Positions 1 through 8,985 are shown, counted from the first letter of the stretch. The stretch: DNA of 64,000 nt from Periweissella fabalis (GCF_012396505.1 NZ_JAAXPN010000001.1:496001-560000), one strand, 5' to 3'. Numbers and translations: made by a program. Notes: generated from the sequence alone by a model not told the origin.

Positions 1-255
1 TGGCTTGTATTAATTGTGGTATTTTTAGTTTAACAAACTCATTTCTAATCCTTTGACTATGCATACCATGTCCAAGTGGTACTAACAAATCAGCTGGAGC
101 ATTGGCATATCTAAGGGCACCATATACATTAAAAGCACTTCCACCGATTGAACGTCCTCGATATACCCCCGTTAATTTCTCACCATGTGTTGGAATATGG
201 GGGACATCAATTAAATACTCTTCAAAAACTGATCCAATAACTAATGTCTTCTTCA
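1..255 (-). CDS. PfkB-family carbohydrate/nucleoside kinase, N-terminal part (cut by window edge)
   Basis: Only the first 85 codons are in the window; the gene runs off the left edge on the minus strand. The start is the ATG at 255. The protein opens with MKKTLVIGSVFEEYLIDVP and then has a GGSAFNVYGALR segment. This is the usual N-terminal layout of PfkB/ribokinase sugar kinases: a first beta strand, then a GG-N-A-ALxxLG substrate-binding turn. It lies 13 bp downstream of the NCS1 permease, so it is probably the last known gene of the permease/ADP-ribosylglycohydrolase operon. The likely role is phosphorylation of a nucleoside or sugar imported by the permease. The substrate cannot be told from this fragment. 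Confidence 0.75.
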
Positions 256-268
256 TCGTCAACCCCCA

Positions 269-1633
269 TTATTGTTTTAATGGTATTATTTTAAAAACGA
301 AAATCATTCCAAAACCAATTACACCAGCTAATAAAACCCCATTACCATCATTCATGAATAAACCATGTGCCCATGGGCCTTGCCAAAGGGCGTTATTAGT
401 TGTGAGCATACCAACTAATACAGCCAAAAGCCAAGCTAAAATACCTTCCCAATGATAGTACTGTTGGCTAGTCATAGCAATTTCGTCAGAATCAAAACCT
501 TGTCGATGGCGCAATAGATAATCAGCTGTAAAGGTTCCAAACCAGCCAAACAGAATAATTCCGATAGTACTTAGCCAAACATGTAGCTGTTCAAAAAAGT
601 TAACTGGGGACGTCACCAAAACCGATGTACATAATGCTATTGCTAAAAATTGGCCAATTTGCACTTGCCCCGAGGATATCTTCAATTGTGTTATAAGTGG
701 TGCTACTAACCGATTAGCATTTTTAAAACTCTGCATAGCGTGTAAAGCTAAAATGATTACTGCCACACCAAAGTAAATATTATTAAGCCAACCAGGTAAA
801 ATTTGATAAATTTCTACAAATGGTAACCTTTTATTCGCTAAACTTGGAATCCCATAACTTAGCAATAATCCAACTACAATCAATAAATATGACGGTAAAC
901 CACCACCAATTAAGGCTGCCACTAAAGTGCTATTTTGATAGTGACCTTTTTTAATTCGATTTCCCCAATTACCAGCTGCCATCGTACTTATCAAACTAGT
1001 CGCAACTGTAGCTAACATTACTGCTGGTACCCAGTTAGTAAACCAATTAGCGGTTGGTACATTGCTTATAGCTTGCCAATTAATATTACTAAATCCAAAG
1101 CCAGCCACGACTAAACTTAAAATGACAAATAATCCATGTAACCAAACCCGAATATCATGATTCCAACGCTTGCCACGCCAGATTAATAAGCCAATTAAAG
1201 TTAATGTAATAATACCGCTAGTCGCTAAAGCCCATGTATTCTTGGTTACTTGTCCTTGAGTAATAATTGTTAGAAGTAACCAACAACTAATAATAACTTG
1301 TAAAATTGTCCAACCAAAAGCATTAATCCATGCCAATATTTTTGCAACTCGATTACCATATCGTCCCAAAGTTGCTTGGCTCATTATTAACGTTGATAAA
1401 CCTGTTTTTTGACCAAGCGTAACTATCCATGCTGGAATTATAAAGCCAAATGCACTAACGACGGCAGCTAATAGTGCTTGAGTAAATGATAATTGATAAC
1501 TACCAATTAATACCCCTATCACAATGCCAATCATACCTAATTTAGCCATTAGAATGCGATAGGCTAAATCTTCTGGTACTTCTGTACGTTGCTTTGTATC
1601 CGCTGGGCTTATATTTAGACTTTTTTTATTCAT
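269..1633 (-). CDS. NCS1-type nucleobase/nucleoside cation symporter (CodB-like permease)
   Basis: This 454-residue protein is hydrophobic almost throughout, with about 12 membrane segments. A short polar N-terminus is followed by a PEDLAYRILMAKLG entry segment, typical of NCS1 (cytosine/purine/thiamine/allantoin) permeases. An N-K-G-H-type loop follows a G-N-W-G-N-R-I segment in the middle. The start is the ATG at 1633, with an AAAGGAG Shine-Dalgarno upstream. It sits between an ADP-ribosylglycohydrolase-like gene upstream and a PfkB kinase downstream, with short gaps (53 and 13 bp), so one transcript is likely. The context fits uptake of a nucleobase or nucleoside for salvage. The exact substrate is unknown. 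Confidence 0.8.
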   Translation of the reverse strand: MNKKSLNISPADTKQRTEVPEDLAYRILMAKLGMIGIVIGVLIGSYQLSFTQALLAAVVSAFGFIIPAWIVTLGQKTGLSTLIMSQATLGRYGNRVAKILAWINAFGWTILQVIISCWLLLTIITQGQVTKNTWALATSGIITLTLIGLLIWRGKRWNHDIRVWLHGLFVILSLVVAGFGFSNINWQAISNVPTANWFTNWVPAVMLATVATSLISTMAAGNWGNRIKKGHYQNSTLVAALIGGGLPSYLLIVVGLLLSYGIPSLANKRLPFVEIYQILPGWLNNIYFGVAVIILALHAMQSFKNANRLVAPLITQLKISSGQVQIGQFLAIALCTSVLVTSPVNFFEQLHVWLSTIGIILFGWFGTFTADYLLRHRQGFDSDEIAMTSQQYYHWEGILAWLLAVLVGMLTTNNALWQGPWAHGLFMNDGNGVLLAGVIGFGMIFVFKIIPLKQ

Positions 1634-1686
1634 AATCCTCGACTCCTTTCTTAACTTACTTTATTAACCATTAACCTTTTGCTAAC

Positions 1687-2706
1687 TTACTTGATTTTAT
1701 TATGCCGTAAAGGTTCAAACGTCAACATTTGTTGTGCGATACCTTTTAAATCCTGCGATGGATTTTGACGATCAATTAAACTGCACCAATCTTTTGAAAT
1801 TGATTGCCAGCCATTTTTAGCACCACAAATGGCTGTTGCTAAGGCACCAATTGTGGTGGTATCACCCCCTAAGTTTGCACACATTTGTGCACATTTTTTT
1901 ACGTCACGTGTGTAGTATGCAATGATTAAAGCCGTTGGAACACTCTCGCTAGTTAATTCGCTTGTTCCAACTAATTCATACATGGCACGGACAAAACCAC
2001 TTGGATGATTAACAAATTGTTTAGCAATATGGAGTCCTAACCGAACACGTTGCTTAATTTGAGCTGAATATGTTGGAGCACCTAGACTAGCTCCTAAATC
2101 ACTCGTCGTCAAAGCAAATTCTATAATATTATCCCAATCATAATCTGCAATAGCTGCACAAACTGCCCCAGCTATTAATGTTGCCCCAGCTATTGTAACG
2201 TCTGTTTCATGCGTAATTTTTGAAATCTGATAAACCATTTCAACTAGAGCCATCTTTTTATCAGGCGTATATAATGCCCCGATTGGTGGAATACGAACAA
2301 CAGCACCATTGTCTATGGCCACTTGAGTTACACGAGTAATATCTTTATCCCCTGCAAACAATCTTAATGCTGTTTTACTTGTATCATCTAATGTGTTTTT
2401 CTCATAAGCTTTAATCCGCCGAGCCCAATCTAATAAATGTTGCGACACGATTACTTGATTGTATTCCCAATGTAGCCCATGTAGTGCTTGAATCACTACT
2501 AATGCTTGTTGTGTTACAAATGTATATTGACCACGGTGATAATCGTTAGCATGAACATTAGTTGTAGGCCCATCCATAAAATCAGTTATCGGAATTGGAA
2601 ATTCTTTTGCTATTCGCTCACGAGACCACTTTTGAGTTGGCATTCCCATCGCATCCCCGATAGCCTCTCCATATAATGTGCCTAGCATTTTATCCAAATT
2701 ACGCAT
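1687..2706 (-). CDS. ADP-ribosylglycohydrolase-family protein with altered metal-binding motifs
   Basis: The family fold is recognisable in this 339-residue protein. An N-terminal MLGTLYGEAIGDAMGMPTQ matches the usual GxxxGxAxGDAxG opening, and near the C-terminus is GGDTTTIGALATAICGA. ADP-ribosylglycohydrolases normally hold two Mg ions through a TDDT/S motif early and GGDTDTIG late. Here the early motif reads YTFVTQQ, so both aspartates are lost, and the late motif has Thr for the second Asp. The protein may therefore be inactive on ADP-ribose or may act on another N-glycoside. The ATG at 2706 is chosen because GGAGGTGA lies just upstream; a start further 5' would overlap it. It is first in the operon with the permease and kinase, and opposite the LacI regulator. 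Confidence 0.75.
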   Translation of the reverse strand: MRNLDKMLGTLYGEAIGDAMGMPTQKWSRERIAKEFPIPITDFMDGPTTNVHANDYHRGQYTFVTQQALVVIQALHGLHWEYNQVIVSQHLLDWARRIKAYEKNTLDDTSKTALRLFAGDKDITRVTQVAIDNGAVVRIPPIGALYTPDKKMALVEMVYQISKITHETDVTIAGATLIAGAVCAAIADYDWDNIIEFALTTSDLGASLGAPTYSAQIKQRVRLGLHIAKQFVNHPSGFVRAMYELVGTSELTSESVPTALIIAYYTRDVKKCAQMCANLGGDTTTIGALATAICGAKNGWQSISKDWCSLIDRQNPSQDLKGIAQQMLTFEPLRHNKIK

Positions 2707-2911
2707 TGAGCTCACCTCCATAAACTACTGTATAAATTTAACCTTAATCACCTTTCTTCCTACTTGTAGCCTAAGTCGTATCATTGCTTACGCCAAGGCT
2801 TAATTTTTGATGCATCTTGATCTGCTTTTTTTCTTTAAATTAAACCTAGTGTTTTTTACAGATTATTTTTACTAAACTTGACTTCACACATATGAATGTC
2901 TAACCTAAAGG

Positions 2912-2929
2912 TGCGCAATCGTTTCCGCA
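2912..2929. promoter_or_regulatory. LacI-type operator / cre-like site between divergent genes
   Basis: The imperfect palindrome TGCGCAATCGTTTCCGCA has the central CG and outer TGCG/CGCA arms typical of LacI-family operators; it also resembles a cre box. It lies 26 bp before the start of the divergent LacI regulator, in the 248-bp gap to the ADP-ribosylglycohydrolase-like gene. The local regulator probably binds here and controls both directions. Confidence 0.5.
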
Positions 2930-2954
2930 TAGTATGTACTAGAAAGGAGTTTAT

Positions 2955-3872
2955 ATGCTTGATATTCAATATTCATTAGTCGATATTGCTAATTTTTGTG
3001 GGGTTTCGCCTAGTACAGTTTCACGGGCAATTAATAATCGTGGTAGAATTTCATCTGAAACCAAAAATAAAATCTTAACAGTTGTTAATGACCTTGACTT
3101 TAAGGTTAATCCAGTTGCTAGTGCTTTGCGGCAAAAAAAGATGCCCAATCTTGCCATCATATATTACCTTTCTGATTACCAAAAATTTCATAAACTAATT
3201 GCCAATCTATCTATTAATGGATATGAACATGGAAGGCTAATTTTTGATTGTCCTATTAATAATAAAATTGAGCTTATCAAAGTTTTGGAATTACTAATTG
3301 AGCAAAATATTACTACCCTCCTGATTCTTGATATTAATAATCAAACTTGGCTCACTGCATTACTTAATTATGCTAGAAAAAATCACATTATCTGGATTAA
3401 TGGTCCGTACGTGAAAAATTCAAATATCTTCAATATTCAAATAAATTATGCGACCGCTATCAAAGAATTAACCCTATCAATTTTAAAACAAGGATATCGA
3501 CCAATATTGCTAAACCCTTTTTTGGAAAAAAATTATTTTCAAGCCGAACTTCAAGGTTTTAAAATTGCACACGCCCAATTTCACCATTTACACCCACTAA
3601 TATTAATTAACAGCTCAGATACCACTATATTAAAGCAACAAATAACTAGTCTAAGTTTAATCAGTCGGCAACCTCTAAGCGTGCTAACATCACAAGTAAA
3701 ATTTATAAAAGCTTTAAGCGACTCTTCTGAGTATTCAGTAACCCCTATCGTCATGTATCTAGATTGTGTTACCATCACAAACTTAGTCTTCAAACTATTG
3801 CAAAACTGGCCTAAACATAAGTGTGCATCTTATATCGCTACCACAACCGTTGTACCTAAGAAATACGTTTAA
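2955..3872 (+). CDS. LacI-family transcriptional regulator
   Basis: The N-terminus of this 305-residue protein carries the LacI helix-turn-helix and hinge: SLVDIANFCGVSPSTVSRAI, then a KNKILTVVNDLDFKVNP segment. The rest looks like a periplasmic-binding-protein type effector domain, though with low similarity to classic members. An AAAGGAG Shine-Dalgarno precedes the ATG. It is divergent from the ADP-ribosylglycohydrolase/permease/kinase operon, with a LacI-type operator between them, so it most likely represses that operon and itself. The effector is unknown; a nucleoside or sugar phosphate would fit. Confidence 0.88.
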   Translation: MLDIQYSLVDIANFCGVSPSTVSRAINNRGRISSETKNKILTVVNDLDFKVNPVASALRQKKMPNLAIIYYLSDYQKFHKLIANLSINGYEHGRLIFDCPINNKIELIKVLELLIEQNITTLLILDINNQTWLTALLNYARKNHIIWINGPYVKNSNIFNIQINYATAIKELTLSILKQGYRPILLNPFLEKNYFQAELQGFKIAHAQFHHLHPLILINSSDTTILKQQITSLSLISRQPLSVLTSQVKFIKALSDSSEYSVTPIVMYLDCVTITNLVFKLLQNWPKHKCASYIATTTVVPKKYV

Positions 3873-3874
3873 AG

Positions 3875-3927
3875 TTAAAAAGCTTCTAGATCAGAGTAAA
3901 CATTACGCTGATCTAGAAGCTTTTTAA
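3875..3927. terminator. Bidirectional rho-independent terminator
   Basis: Perfect 20-bp arms (TTAAAAAGCTTCTAGATCAG and its complement) around a 13-nt loop, with A- and T-rich ends. It lies between the convergent LacI gene and the PAP2 gene and can serve both. Confidence 0.9.
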
Positions 3928-3945
3928 ATTATATTATTATTTAAT

Positions 3946-4857
3946 TTAACCTAAATATTTATGCTCATCATTTGCAATCAAATGATTATATAGTTCTCGC
4001 ATAATAAAGTAGATTAATCCTGTCAAGAAGAATGAAAAAACAACATCAGACATAAAGTGTGCTCCAATAACAACTCGGCTGAGTCCCATGAGTGCTCCGT
4101 ATATAATACCGGCAATCCAAACATATTTGCGCTTAGCCGCACCAACAAACCATGATAGCACTATAAAAGTTGTCCCGGCCATAGTATGGCCTGATGGAAA
4201 TGATTTATGTCCATTTGCTCCATTGGGATGAAACCACGGTGTAAAATCTGATTGTGCTTTATTTAATTCATATGGACGAACTCGTCCCCAGTATTCTTTT
4301 AAGGCACCATTAACTTGTAGTGCAAACCACACAGCAAGACTAGCAAAAATTGCGACCAGCAATAATTGTTTGATTTGCTGATTGGATTTTGAATGGAGCC
4401 ACCATTGAATAATTACTGTAATCACAAGATATATTGCTAGCCAAAGAACAAACATAGTTATAGAAGATAATCCTTTAGTTGCTGCATCACTATTAGCTAA
4501 TCCGATTGGTTTATGTTGTGCCAAGTTAGTTGCCCATGAAACACCATAACTGACAGCTTCTTTAAGGTATTGGCGTAATTGCCACAATGATAATGATAAG
4601 CCACCTATGAAAGTAGGCAGTGCAAATAATTTATTATCTAAGTTCCGTGAAGCATAATGCATTGCAATTTGACCAGAAATAATAAAAACTAATGCTAATG
4701 GAAATTCACCAAATGATTGGAAAGTAGCTCCAAAGAAGTTATTGTAATCAATTAAAGTATTGCTAATAGCCAAGTCACCAAAACTTGCAATAGCCATTAA
4801 AATAACAAATGTAACTATCGAAACAAGGAACACTTTAAGCTTGTTTGAATCTGACAT
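3946..4857 (-). CDS. PAP2-family membrane phosphatase
   Basis: This 303-residue membrane protein has about six hydrophobic segments. In the C-terminal half it shows the full three-part PAP2 signature: KEYWGRVRP (KxxxxxxRP), then FPSGHTMAG (PSGH), then SRVVIGAHFMSD (SRxxxxxHxxxD). These residues form the vanadium-peroxidase-like active site that dephosphorylates lipid phosphates such as phosphatidate or undecaprenyl pyrophosphate. It is monocistronic, with a terminator just after it and a strong AT-rich upstream region. A role in recycling the lipid carrier for cell-wall synthesis is likely but not shown. Confidence 0.88.
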   Translation of the reverse strand: MSDSNKLKVFLVSIVTFVILMAIASFGDLAISNTLIDYNNFFGATFQSFGEFPLALVFIISGQIAMHYASRNLDNKLFALPTFIGGLSLSLWQLRQYLKEAVSYGVSWATNLAQHKPIGLANSDAATKGLSSITMFVLWLAIYLVITVIIQWWLHSKSNQQIKQLLLVAIFASLAVWFALQVNGALKEYWGRVRPYELNKAQSDFTPWFHPNGANGHKSFPSGHTMAGTTFIVLSWFVGAAKRKYVWIAGIIYGALMGLSRVVIGAHFMSDVVFSFFLTGLIYFIMRELYNHLIANDEHKYLG

Positions 4858-5210
4858 AATATGTCTCCTTTCGTATTAATTACAATGTAACATTAAAATA
4901 TTTAAGGAATATATAAAATTTGTAAAAAAATGTAAACATGTTGTAAATTAAGTTATATTGCTTGTTTTTACGCAATATTATTATCTCTAATTGACTACTA
5001 ACTGCTAGGTAATTTAGTATCTACCTTGGTTTGTGAAACAATAACCAGTATGCTGTGTTTATATTAATTTACTTATTTAAAAGTTCATAGTTGATTGGTA
5101 ATACAACAAATTTTATGTATTTAAAATTTTAGCAATGAAATTTATTATTTTATTTTTTAATTTGCTATAATTAAGCTATGCACTAATTAAAAAAATAGGT
5201 AGGATATTTT
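4858..5210. promoter_or_regulatory. AT-rich intergenic region with divergent promoters
   Basis: No gene is seen in these 353 bp between the divergent PAP2 and TPR genes. An extended -10 element, TGCTATAAT, ends at 5171, about 40 bp before the TPR start. No clear -35 matches it. The rest is homopolymeric A/T. Confidence 0.4.
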
Positions 5211-5771
5211 ATGACATCGTCTCAGGATTCAAATGCTGATTACGAATACTATTTACAAACAGGATTAGCATTAATTAATGAACAAAACTTTGTGTCTGCC
5301 ATTGTTGCTTTTGATAATGCAATTAAAGCTGATGGTACACAAGCTATTGTATATCAATATCGTGGTGCTACCGAATATGCACTTGGTAATGTAGATGCAG
5401 CTATCAGTAATTATAACCAAGCTATCGAACTTGATTTAAATGAAGCTGGTTCTTATTTTAACCGTGGTATTGCTTACGAAGCTAAAGGTGAATTTGCAAA
5501 AGCAATTGCCGATTACGACATAGTTTTATCTGGCAATCCAAACTATGCCAGTGCTTACTACACTCGTGGAAATGCATACCTTGCTTTACAAAATTATGAA
5601 GCCGCCATTAAAAACTATAATCAATCTTTAACATTACGGCCAGATGATCCTGAAGCTTTATTTAATCGTGCCAGTGCATATCATGCCTTAAATAACTTTG
5701 ACGCAGCAAGTGCTGACTACTTAGCCGCTATTAATTTAAATCCTAATCTAGCTAATGAACTACTTCAATAA
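5211..5771 (+). CDS. Tetratricopeptide-repeat (TPR) protein
   Basis: Nearly all of this 186-residue protein is made of about five TPR units of 34 residues. The spacing is clear from repeated segments such as AIVAFDNAIKAD, AISNYNQAIELD, AIADYDIVLSGNP, AIKNYNQSLTLRPD and ASADYLAAINLNPN. There is no signal peptide or membrane segment, so it is cytoplasmic and probably a protein-protein adaptor. It stands alone behind an extended -10 promoter, and its neighbours do not suggest a partner. The ATG follows a weak GTAGGAT ribosome site. Confidence 0.85.
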   Translation: MTSSQDSNADYEYYLQTGLALINEQNFVSAIVAFDNAIKADGTQAIVYQYRGATEYALGNVDAAISNYNQAIELDLNEAGSYFNRGIAYEAKGEFAKAIADYDIVLSGNPNYASAYYTRGNAYLALQNYEAAIKNYNQSLTLRPDDPEALFNRASAYHALNNFDAASADYLAAINLNPNLANELLQ

Positions 5772-5867
5772 TTTTTATTTTCATTTAATCAAATAACCGT
5801 AAACTTTGACTATAATAATTGCATGGTAAAGTACACTACTTAATTACTTACAGTGAGGTGAAGCATT

Positions 5868-6101
5868 TTGAAAAATTCAGTTTATAAATTAAATCCAATC
5901 GTCATTGCTCAAAAGCTTATTCAACGCCAACAACTTGTCCAACTTGATGAAGCGACAGTTAATGATCGATTAATTAAAGATGTCCATTCAACTTCAACTA
6001 ACCTCCCAATGCCGCACTTAGATTTACAACAAGTATTGCGTGTGCTCCAGCTTCGCCGAAACCTTGCAACTCAAATAATTTATAAAAATAATGCTAAATA
6101 A
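5868..6101 (+). CDS. Small conserved-looking hypothetical protein (77 aa, TTG start)
   Basis: I do not recognise this small basic protein. It is soluble and starts at the TTG at 5868, behind a good GTGAGGTGAAG ribosome site. A -10-like TATAAT lies upstream, and a rho-independent terminator at 6146-6180 closes the unit. That framing supports a real gene. The sequence is rich in Q, L and R, and could form two helices. No motif suggests a function. Confidence 0.55.
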   Translation: MKNSVYKLNPIVIAQKLIQRQQLVQLDEATVNDRLIKDVHSTSTNLPMPHLDLQQVLRVLQLRRNLATQIIYKNNAK

Positions 6102-6145
6102 AAAGTAAATGTGCTAAATGATTCTAGATAATGAATAAAACTAAG

Positions 6146-6180
6146 AAAAGACTGAATTTGTAAAAAATTCGGTCTTTTTT
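6146..6180 (+). terminator. Rho-independent terminator
   Basis: A GACTGAATTT / AAATTCGGTC stem (one G-T pair) is flanked by AAAA and TTTTTT. It ends the small 5868-6101 gene. Confidence 0.85.
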
Positions 6181-6306
6181 CGTATTTCATTAAATTATAT
6201 GTTTTAACACACATGCTAGTAGCAAATAGTTATGTCACCCATTTTACATCGTACAATCATTATTTTATCAAGATAAAGTTTATCATAATAACATTTTACT
6301 TAAAGC

Positions 6307-6320
6307 GGCAATCGTTTTCA
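6307..6320. promoter_or_regulatory. Possible cre (CcpA) site upstream of amaP
   Basis: GGCAATCGTTTTCA, read on the other strand as TGAAAACGATTGCC, matches the cre consensus TGNAANCGNTNNCA except at the last base. It lies about 140 bp before the amaP start. The remaining gap from 6181 to 6457 shows nothing else I can support. Confidence 0.4.
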
Positions 6321-6457
6321 TTTATCACAGCTAATCTTCAAATAACCTTTTTTTTAGTAATTTTGTTAGAATTACTGTAATGAGAGTTTGCTAAAAATAA
6401 GTATCAGCAAATTTTGCATTGCACCAATTAAATTCATCAACTAAAGGGGGTGGTAAA

Positions 6458-7018
6458 GTGAAAAAATGGCAAAAATTTATTTTGTCGATTCTTCTTATTC
6501 TTTATGCCATACCATTGGCAGAATTTGTCTGGCCGGTTGAATTTTATAGAGTTTTACAATCAATAAATGACTTCTTGGCTAAGATTCACGTTCCAAAAAT
6601 TCCTTGGTTAACTGTTTCATTTAATACCGGAATTGTTTTATTAGGCCTTTTACTAATAATTTGGTTAGTTGTCTTATTTGCCCCAATAGCTCGACTAGAG
6701 CTAATTTTACGTAGCGATAAAGACGGACAACTTGAACTAAGCAATAAAAGTATTGCTAGTTATACTGAATTAGCAGTTATTAAAGCCGGCTTGTTTAACC
6801 CGCGAGTTAAAGTTAAGTCAACTAGAAACCACGTTAAGATAGCTGTAAGAGCAGCTACTGAAGGTAACCAGTTACTGAAACCGCAGCTTACGGCCATTAC
6901 AGATCGTCTTAATCATCAAATTACTAATTTTATTGGTGATGATGCATTTAAAGTTCACACAAAGATTCTCATCGACCAACAACAAAAACATGAAAAGACG
7001 CGTCCACGAGTAGTTTAA
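6458..7018 (+). CDS. amaP: AmaP-type alkaline-shock membrane anchor protein
   Basis: The gene encodes 186 residues with two N-terminal membrane segments (about 5-25 and 50-75) and a soluble cytoplasmic domain. It heads an operon with a DUF2273 protein and an Asp23 protein, the standard arrangement in staphylococci and lactic acid bacteria. There AmaP anchors Asp23 to the membrane. The GTG at 6458 is the start because AGGGGGTGG lies 7 bases upstream; an in-frame TTG 39 bp earlier has no ribosome site. The ribosome site contains a G5 run, one of several G-tract sites in this window. Confidence 0.85.
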   Translation: MKKWQKFILSILLILYAIPLAEFVWPVEFYRVLQSINDFLAKIHVPKIPWLTVSFNTGIVLLGLLLIIWLVVLFAPIARLELILRSDKDGQLELSNKSIASYTELAVIKAGLFNPRVKVKSTRNHVKIAVRAATEGNQLLKPQLTAITDRLNHQITNFIGDDAFKVHTKILIDQQQKHEKTRPRVV

Positions 7019-7033
7019 TAAGGAGGAATAACA

Positions 7034-7240
7034 TTGCAAAATTTACTTAAACAACCTCCTGTAATCGGCCTACTCACTGGTTTACTCATTGCTGTATTAT
7101 TTTTAGCTTTGGGATTCTGGCGGACGGTTTTATTACTATTATTGGCCGGTGCAGGTTGGTGGTGTGGCAGCTATATGCAAAAGCATCATCTGACACCTAA
7201 TGATTTTATCGTTTTAATCAAATCTATGTTAACCAAATAA
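7034..7240 (+). CDS. DUF2273 small membrane protein of the Asp23 operon
   Basis: This 68-residue protein has two closely spaced hydrophobic segments rich in Leu and Gly, then a basic tail. DUF2273 proteins typically sit between AmaP and Asp23, as here. The start is the TTG at 7034, behind AAGGAGG. It follows amaP by 15 bp and precedes asp23 by 11 bp, so the three are co-transcribed. A role in the membrane complex of Asp23 is inferred from position. Confidence 0.8.
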   Translation: MQNLLKQPPVIGLLTGLLIAVLFLALGFWRTVLLLLLAGAGWWCGSYMQKHHLTPNDFIVLIKSMLTK

Positions 7241-7251
7241 GGAGAATTAAT

Positions 7252-7788
7252 ATGACTACAATCAATAATACTAATGTAAAAGAGGCTCCAAAAACACCAA
7301 TCGATGGTGAATTATCATTTGATGATAAAGTAATTCAAAAAATTGTTGGTATCTCACTTGAAAATACTAAGGGCTTACTCGCAATTGATGGCGGCTTAAT
7401 TGCCAATATTAAAAACAAGCTTGTCAATTCAGATAACCCTACTGAAGGCGTAGATGTTGAAGTTGGTAAAGAAGAAGTTGCTGTCGATTTAAATATCGTT
7501 GCCGAATATGGTAGTGATATTCATAAATTATACAATCAAATCAAAGAAATTATTGCACGAGAAGTCAACAAAATGACTGGTTTAACTGTTGTTGAAGTTA
7601 ATGTACGTGTAATCGATGTTCAAGGTAAGGCTGAATTCGAAGATAATAACGTTTCACTTCAAGACCGTGCAAGTGACTTGACTGATTCTGTCAAGGAAGC
7701 AACCTCAAATGGTGTCCAAAAAGTTCAAGAAACTATTCAAAGTGATGATGATAATAAGAAAAGTACCGAACCTGCTCGTGTTAAGTAA
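7252..7788 (+). CDS. asp23: Asp23/Gls24 family envelope stress protein
   Basis: The central Asp23 domain of this 178-residue protein is recognised by LSFDDKVIQKIVGISLENTKG, then EVAVDLNIVAEYGSDI and VNKMTGLTVVEVNVRVIDV. The C-terminal 40 residues are acidic and polar and probably disordered. In related bacteria the protein is abundant, induced by alkaline or envelope stress, and tethered by AmaP under the membrane. It is the last gene of the operon, with the ribosome site AAGGAG. A long palindrome follows the gene at 7859. Confidence 0.92.
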   Translation: MTTINNTNVKEAPKTPIDGELSFDDKVIQKIVGISLENTKGLLAIDGGLIANIKNKLVNSDNPTEGVDVEVGKEEVAVDLNIVAEYGSDIHKLYNQIKEIIAREVNKMTGLTVVEVNVRVIDVQGKAEFEDNNVSLQDRASDLTDSVKEATSNGVQKVQETIQSDDDNKKSTEPARVK

Positions 7789-7858
7789 TTAATTTTCAAT
7801 ATAACATAATCCGTACTTAATGGGCTGTGACATAACTAAATCTCGATATATTCAGAGT

Positions 7859-7902
7859 ACTAAGATACCTCCTTGAAAAAATTTTCAAGGAGGTATCTTA
7901 GT
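7859..7902. repeat. 44-nt near-perfect palindrome, intergenic palindrome family member 1
   Basis: Two 21-base arms, ending in CCTCCTTGAAAA and its complement, surround two central bases. The right arm contains AAGGAGGT, a perfect Shine-Dalgarno. No T-run follows on either strand, so it is not an ordinary terminator. Related elements occur at 14156, 17266 and 34461. Confidence 0.85.
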
Positions 7903-8035
7903 CTATATTCCTAATATTACCTAATATTGTCACATTCGCTCTTTTATTATACTTGCGAATTAAGTAACCGCTTTCAAAAAATAGTTGTGTTTGTTATTAT
8001 TAAACTAACTATATGTAGTCCTGGAGGCTTGATTA

Positions 8036-8317
8036 ATGAGTACATTTATCTTATATTTTTTATTACTGCTTTTCATCTTAATGCCTAAACAAATTCGCCA
8101 AAAATTAATTGTTCGATTTGGCAAGTTAAGCTATCTAATTAGTGCAATTAGCTATGTAGTCTTAGACATTGCGATCTTAGTTGCCACTAATCTTTCATAT
8201 GCTGTATTTGCATGTATTATTATGGTTATTGCTTATATTGTAGACTGTCTTCAAATTAAACATGTGTTATCAATGACCACCCCTAGCCCCATCAATCAAT
8301 CTACTAATAAGAAATGA
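8036..8317 (+). CDS. Small hydrophobic membrane protein (93 aa), unknown
   Basis: I do not recognise a family. The 93 residues form about three hydrophobic stretches (2-17, 30-50, 55-72), separated by a basic PKQIRQKLIVRFGK loop and followed by a polar Ser/Thr/Pro tail. The ATG follows CTGGAGG with good spacing. It stands alone between a palindrome and the next membrane-anchored gene. Integral membrane location is the only firm statement. Confidence 0.6.
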   Translation: MSTFILYFLLLLFILMPKQIRQKLIVRFGKLSYLISAISYVVLDIAILVATNLSYAVFACIIMVIAYIVDCLQIKHVLSMTTPSPINQSTNKK

Positions 8318-8462
8318 ATATCAATCAAATAAATAGTTAATATTAATTTTTAGTTGTGTTTAATGGTTTTAAATTGACTTTTTATATTAAATTTAGCTAT
8401 CATTCTTATAATTATTAAAATTACCGCTATAGTAATAACTAATAGTGAAAGGAAAATATCTT

Positions 8463-8915
8463 ATGCTTAAATTAAAAAAAGCGCAAATTATCTTTGGTAT
8501 AGTCATTGCGTTAATTGTAGCGTTTGTCATTGGAATTGATATTAATCATTATCACCAAAACAAACGTGCAAATGAAATGCAGATGGCGATTGATAAACAA
8601 ATTAATTACCATGTAAGTGCGGACCGGGCTAATGTAAAAGTCCCTAATCCTAAACACATCAATATTATTCTTAAGGGTGGTACAGCTAATCAAGTTGCGG
8701 ATGTGTTAAATGCCAATAAACAACTTAAAAACTTTGATTTTTGGAAATACCTAAAAATTAAAGTTAATCATACGGATGATTCAGTTCGTCAGCAATTTGG
8801 TAAAGATATTACTCTTAGCTTAATGGATCCAAATAACCCCACAAAACCAATCTATTCAGTACGTGATGGAAAGGTAATATATGATAAGAGTAGTACCGTC
8901 ACTAATATTAATTAG
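8463..8915 (+). CDS. Membrane-anchored extracytoplasmic protein (150 aa), unknown
   Basis: An N-terminal KLKKAQ basic stretch is followed by one hydrophobic helix (about 8-27), then a soluble domain of about 120 residues. This suggests one membrane anchor with the rest outside. The start is the ATG at 8463 because GAAAGGA lies 10 bases upstream; an in-frame GTG 18 bp earlier overlaps that site. I recognise no domain. The structured RNA locus begins less than 100 bp downstream. Confidence 0.6.
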   Translation: MLKLKKAQIIFGIVIALIVAFVIGIDINHYHQNKRANEMQMAIDKQINYHVSADRANVKVPNPKHINIILKGGTANQVADVLNANKQLKNFDFWKYLKIKVNHTDDSVRQQFGKDITLSLMDPNNPTKPIYSVRDGKVIYDKSSTVTNIN

Positions 8916-8985
8916 CTTTAATTAACTCAAATAGTACAAATTTTTAGTTTGTGGTAAAAAATTTATTTTTTTATTTGCCAAACAA

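Noticed and set aside
102-455. 117-codon open frame on the plus strand at the left edge
   Set aside because: It lies opposite the PfkB kinase and the end of the NCS1 permease, has no ribosome site, and its sequence is not protein-like. Antisense shadow.
2912-2929. Site before the LacI gene as a plain CcpA cre box
   Set aside because: It fits a LacI-type operator at least as well, and a LacI regulator is encoded directly beside it, so the local regulator is preferred.
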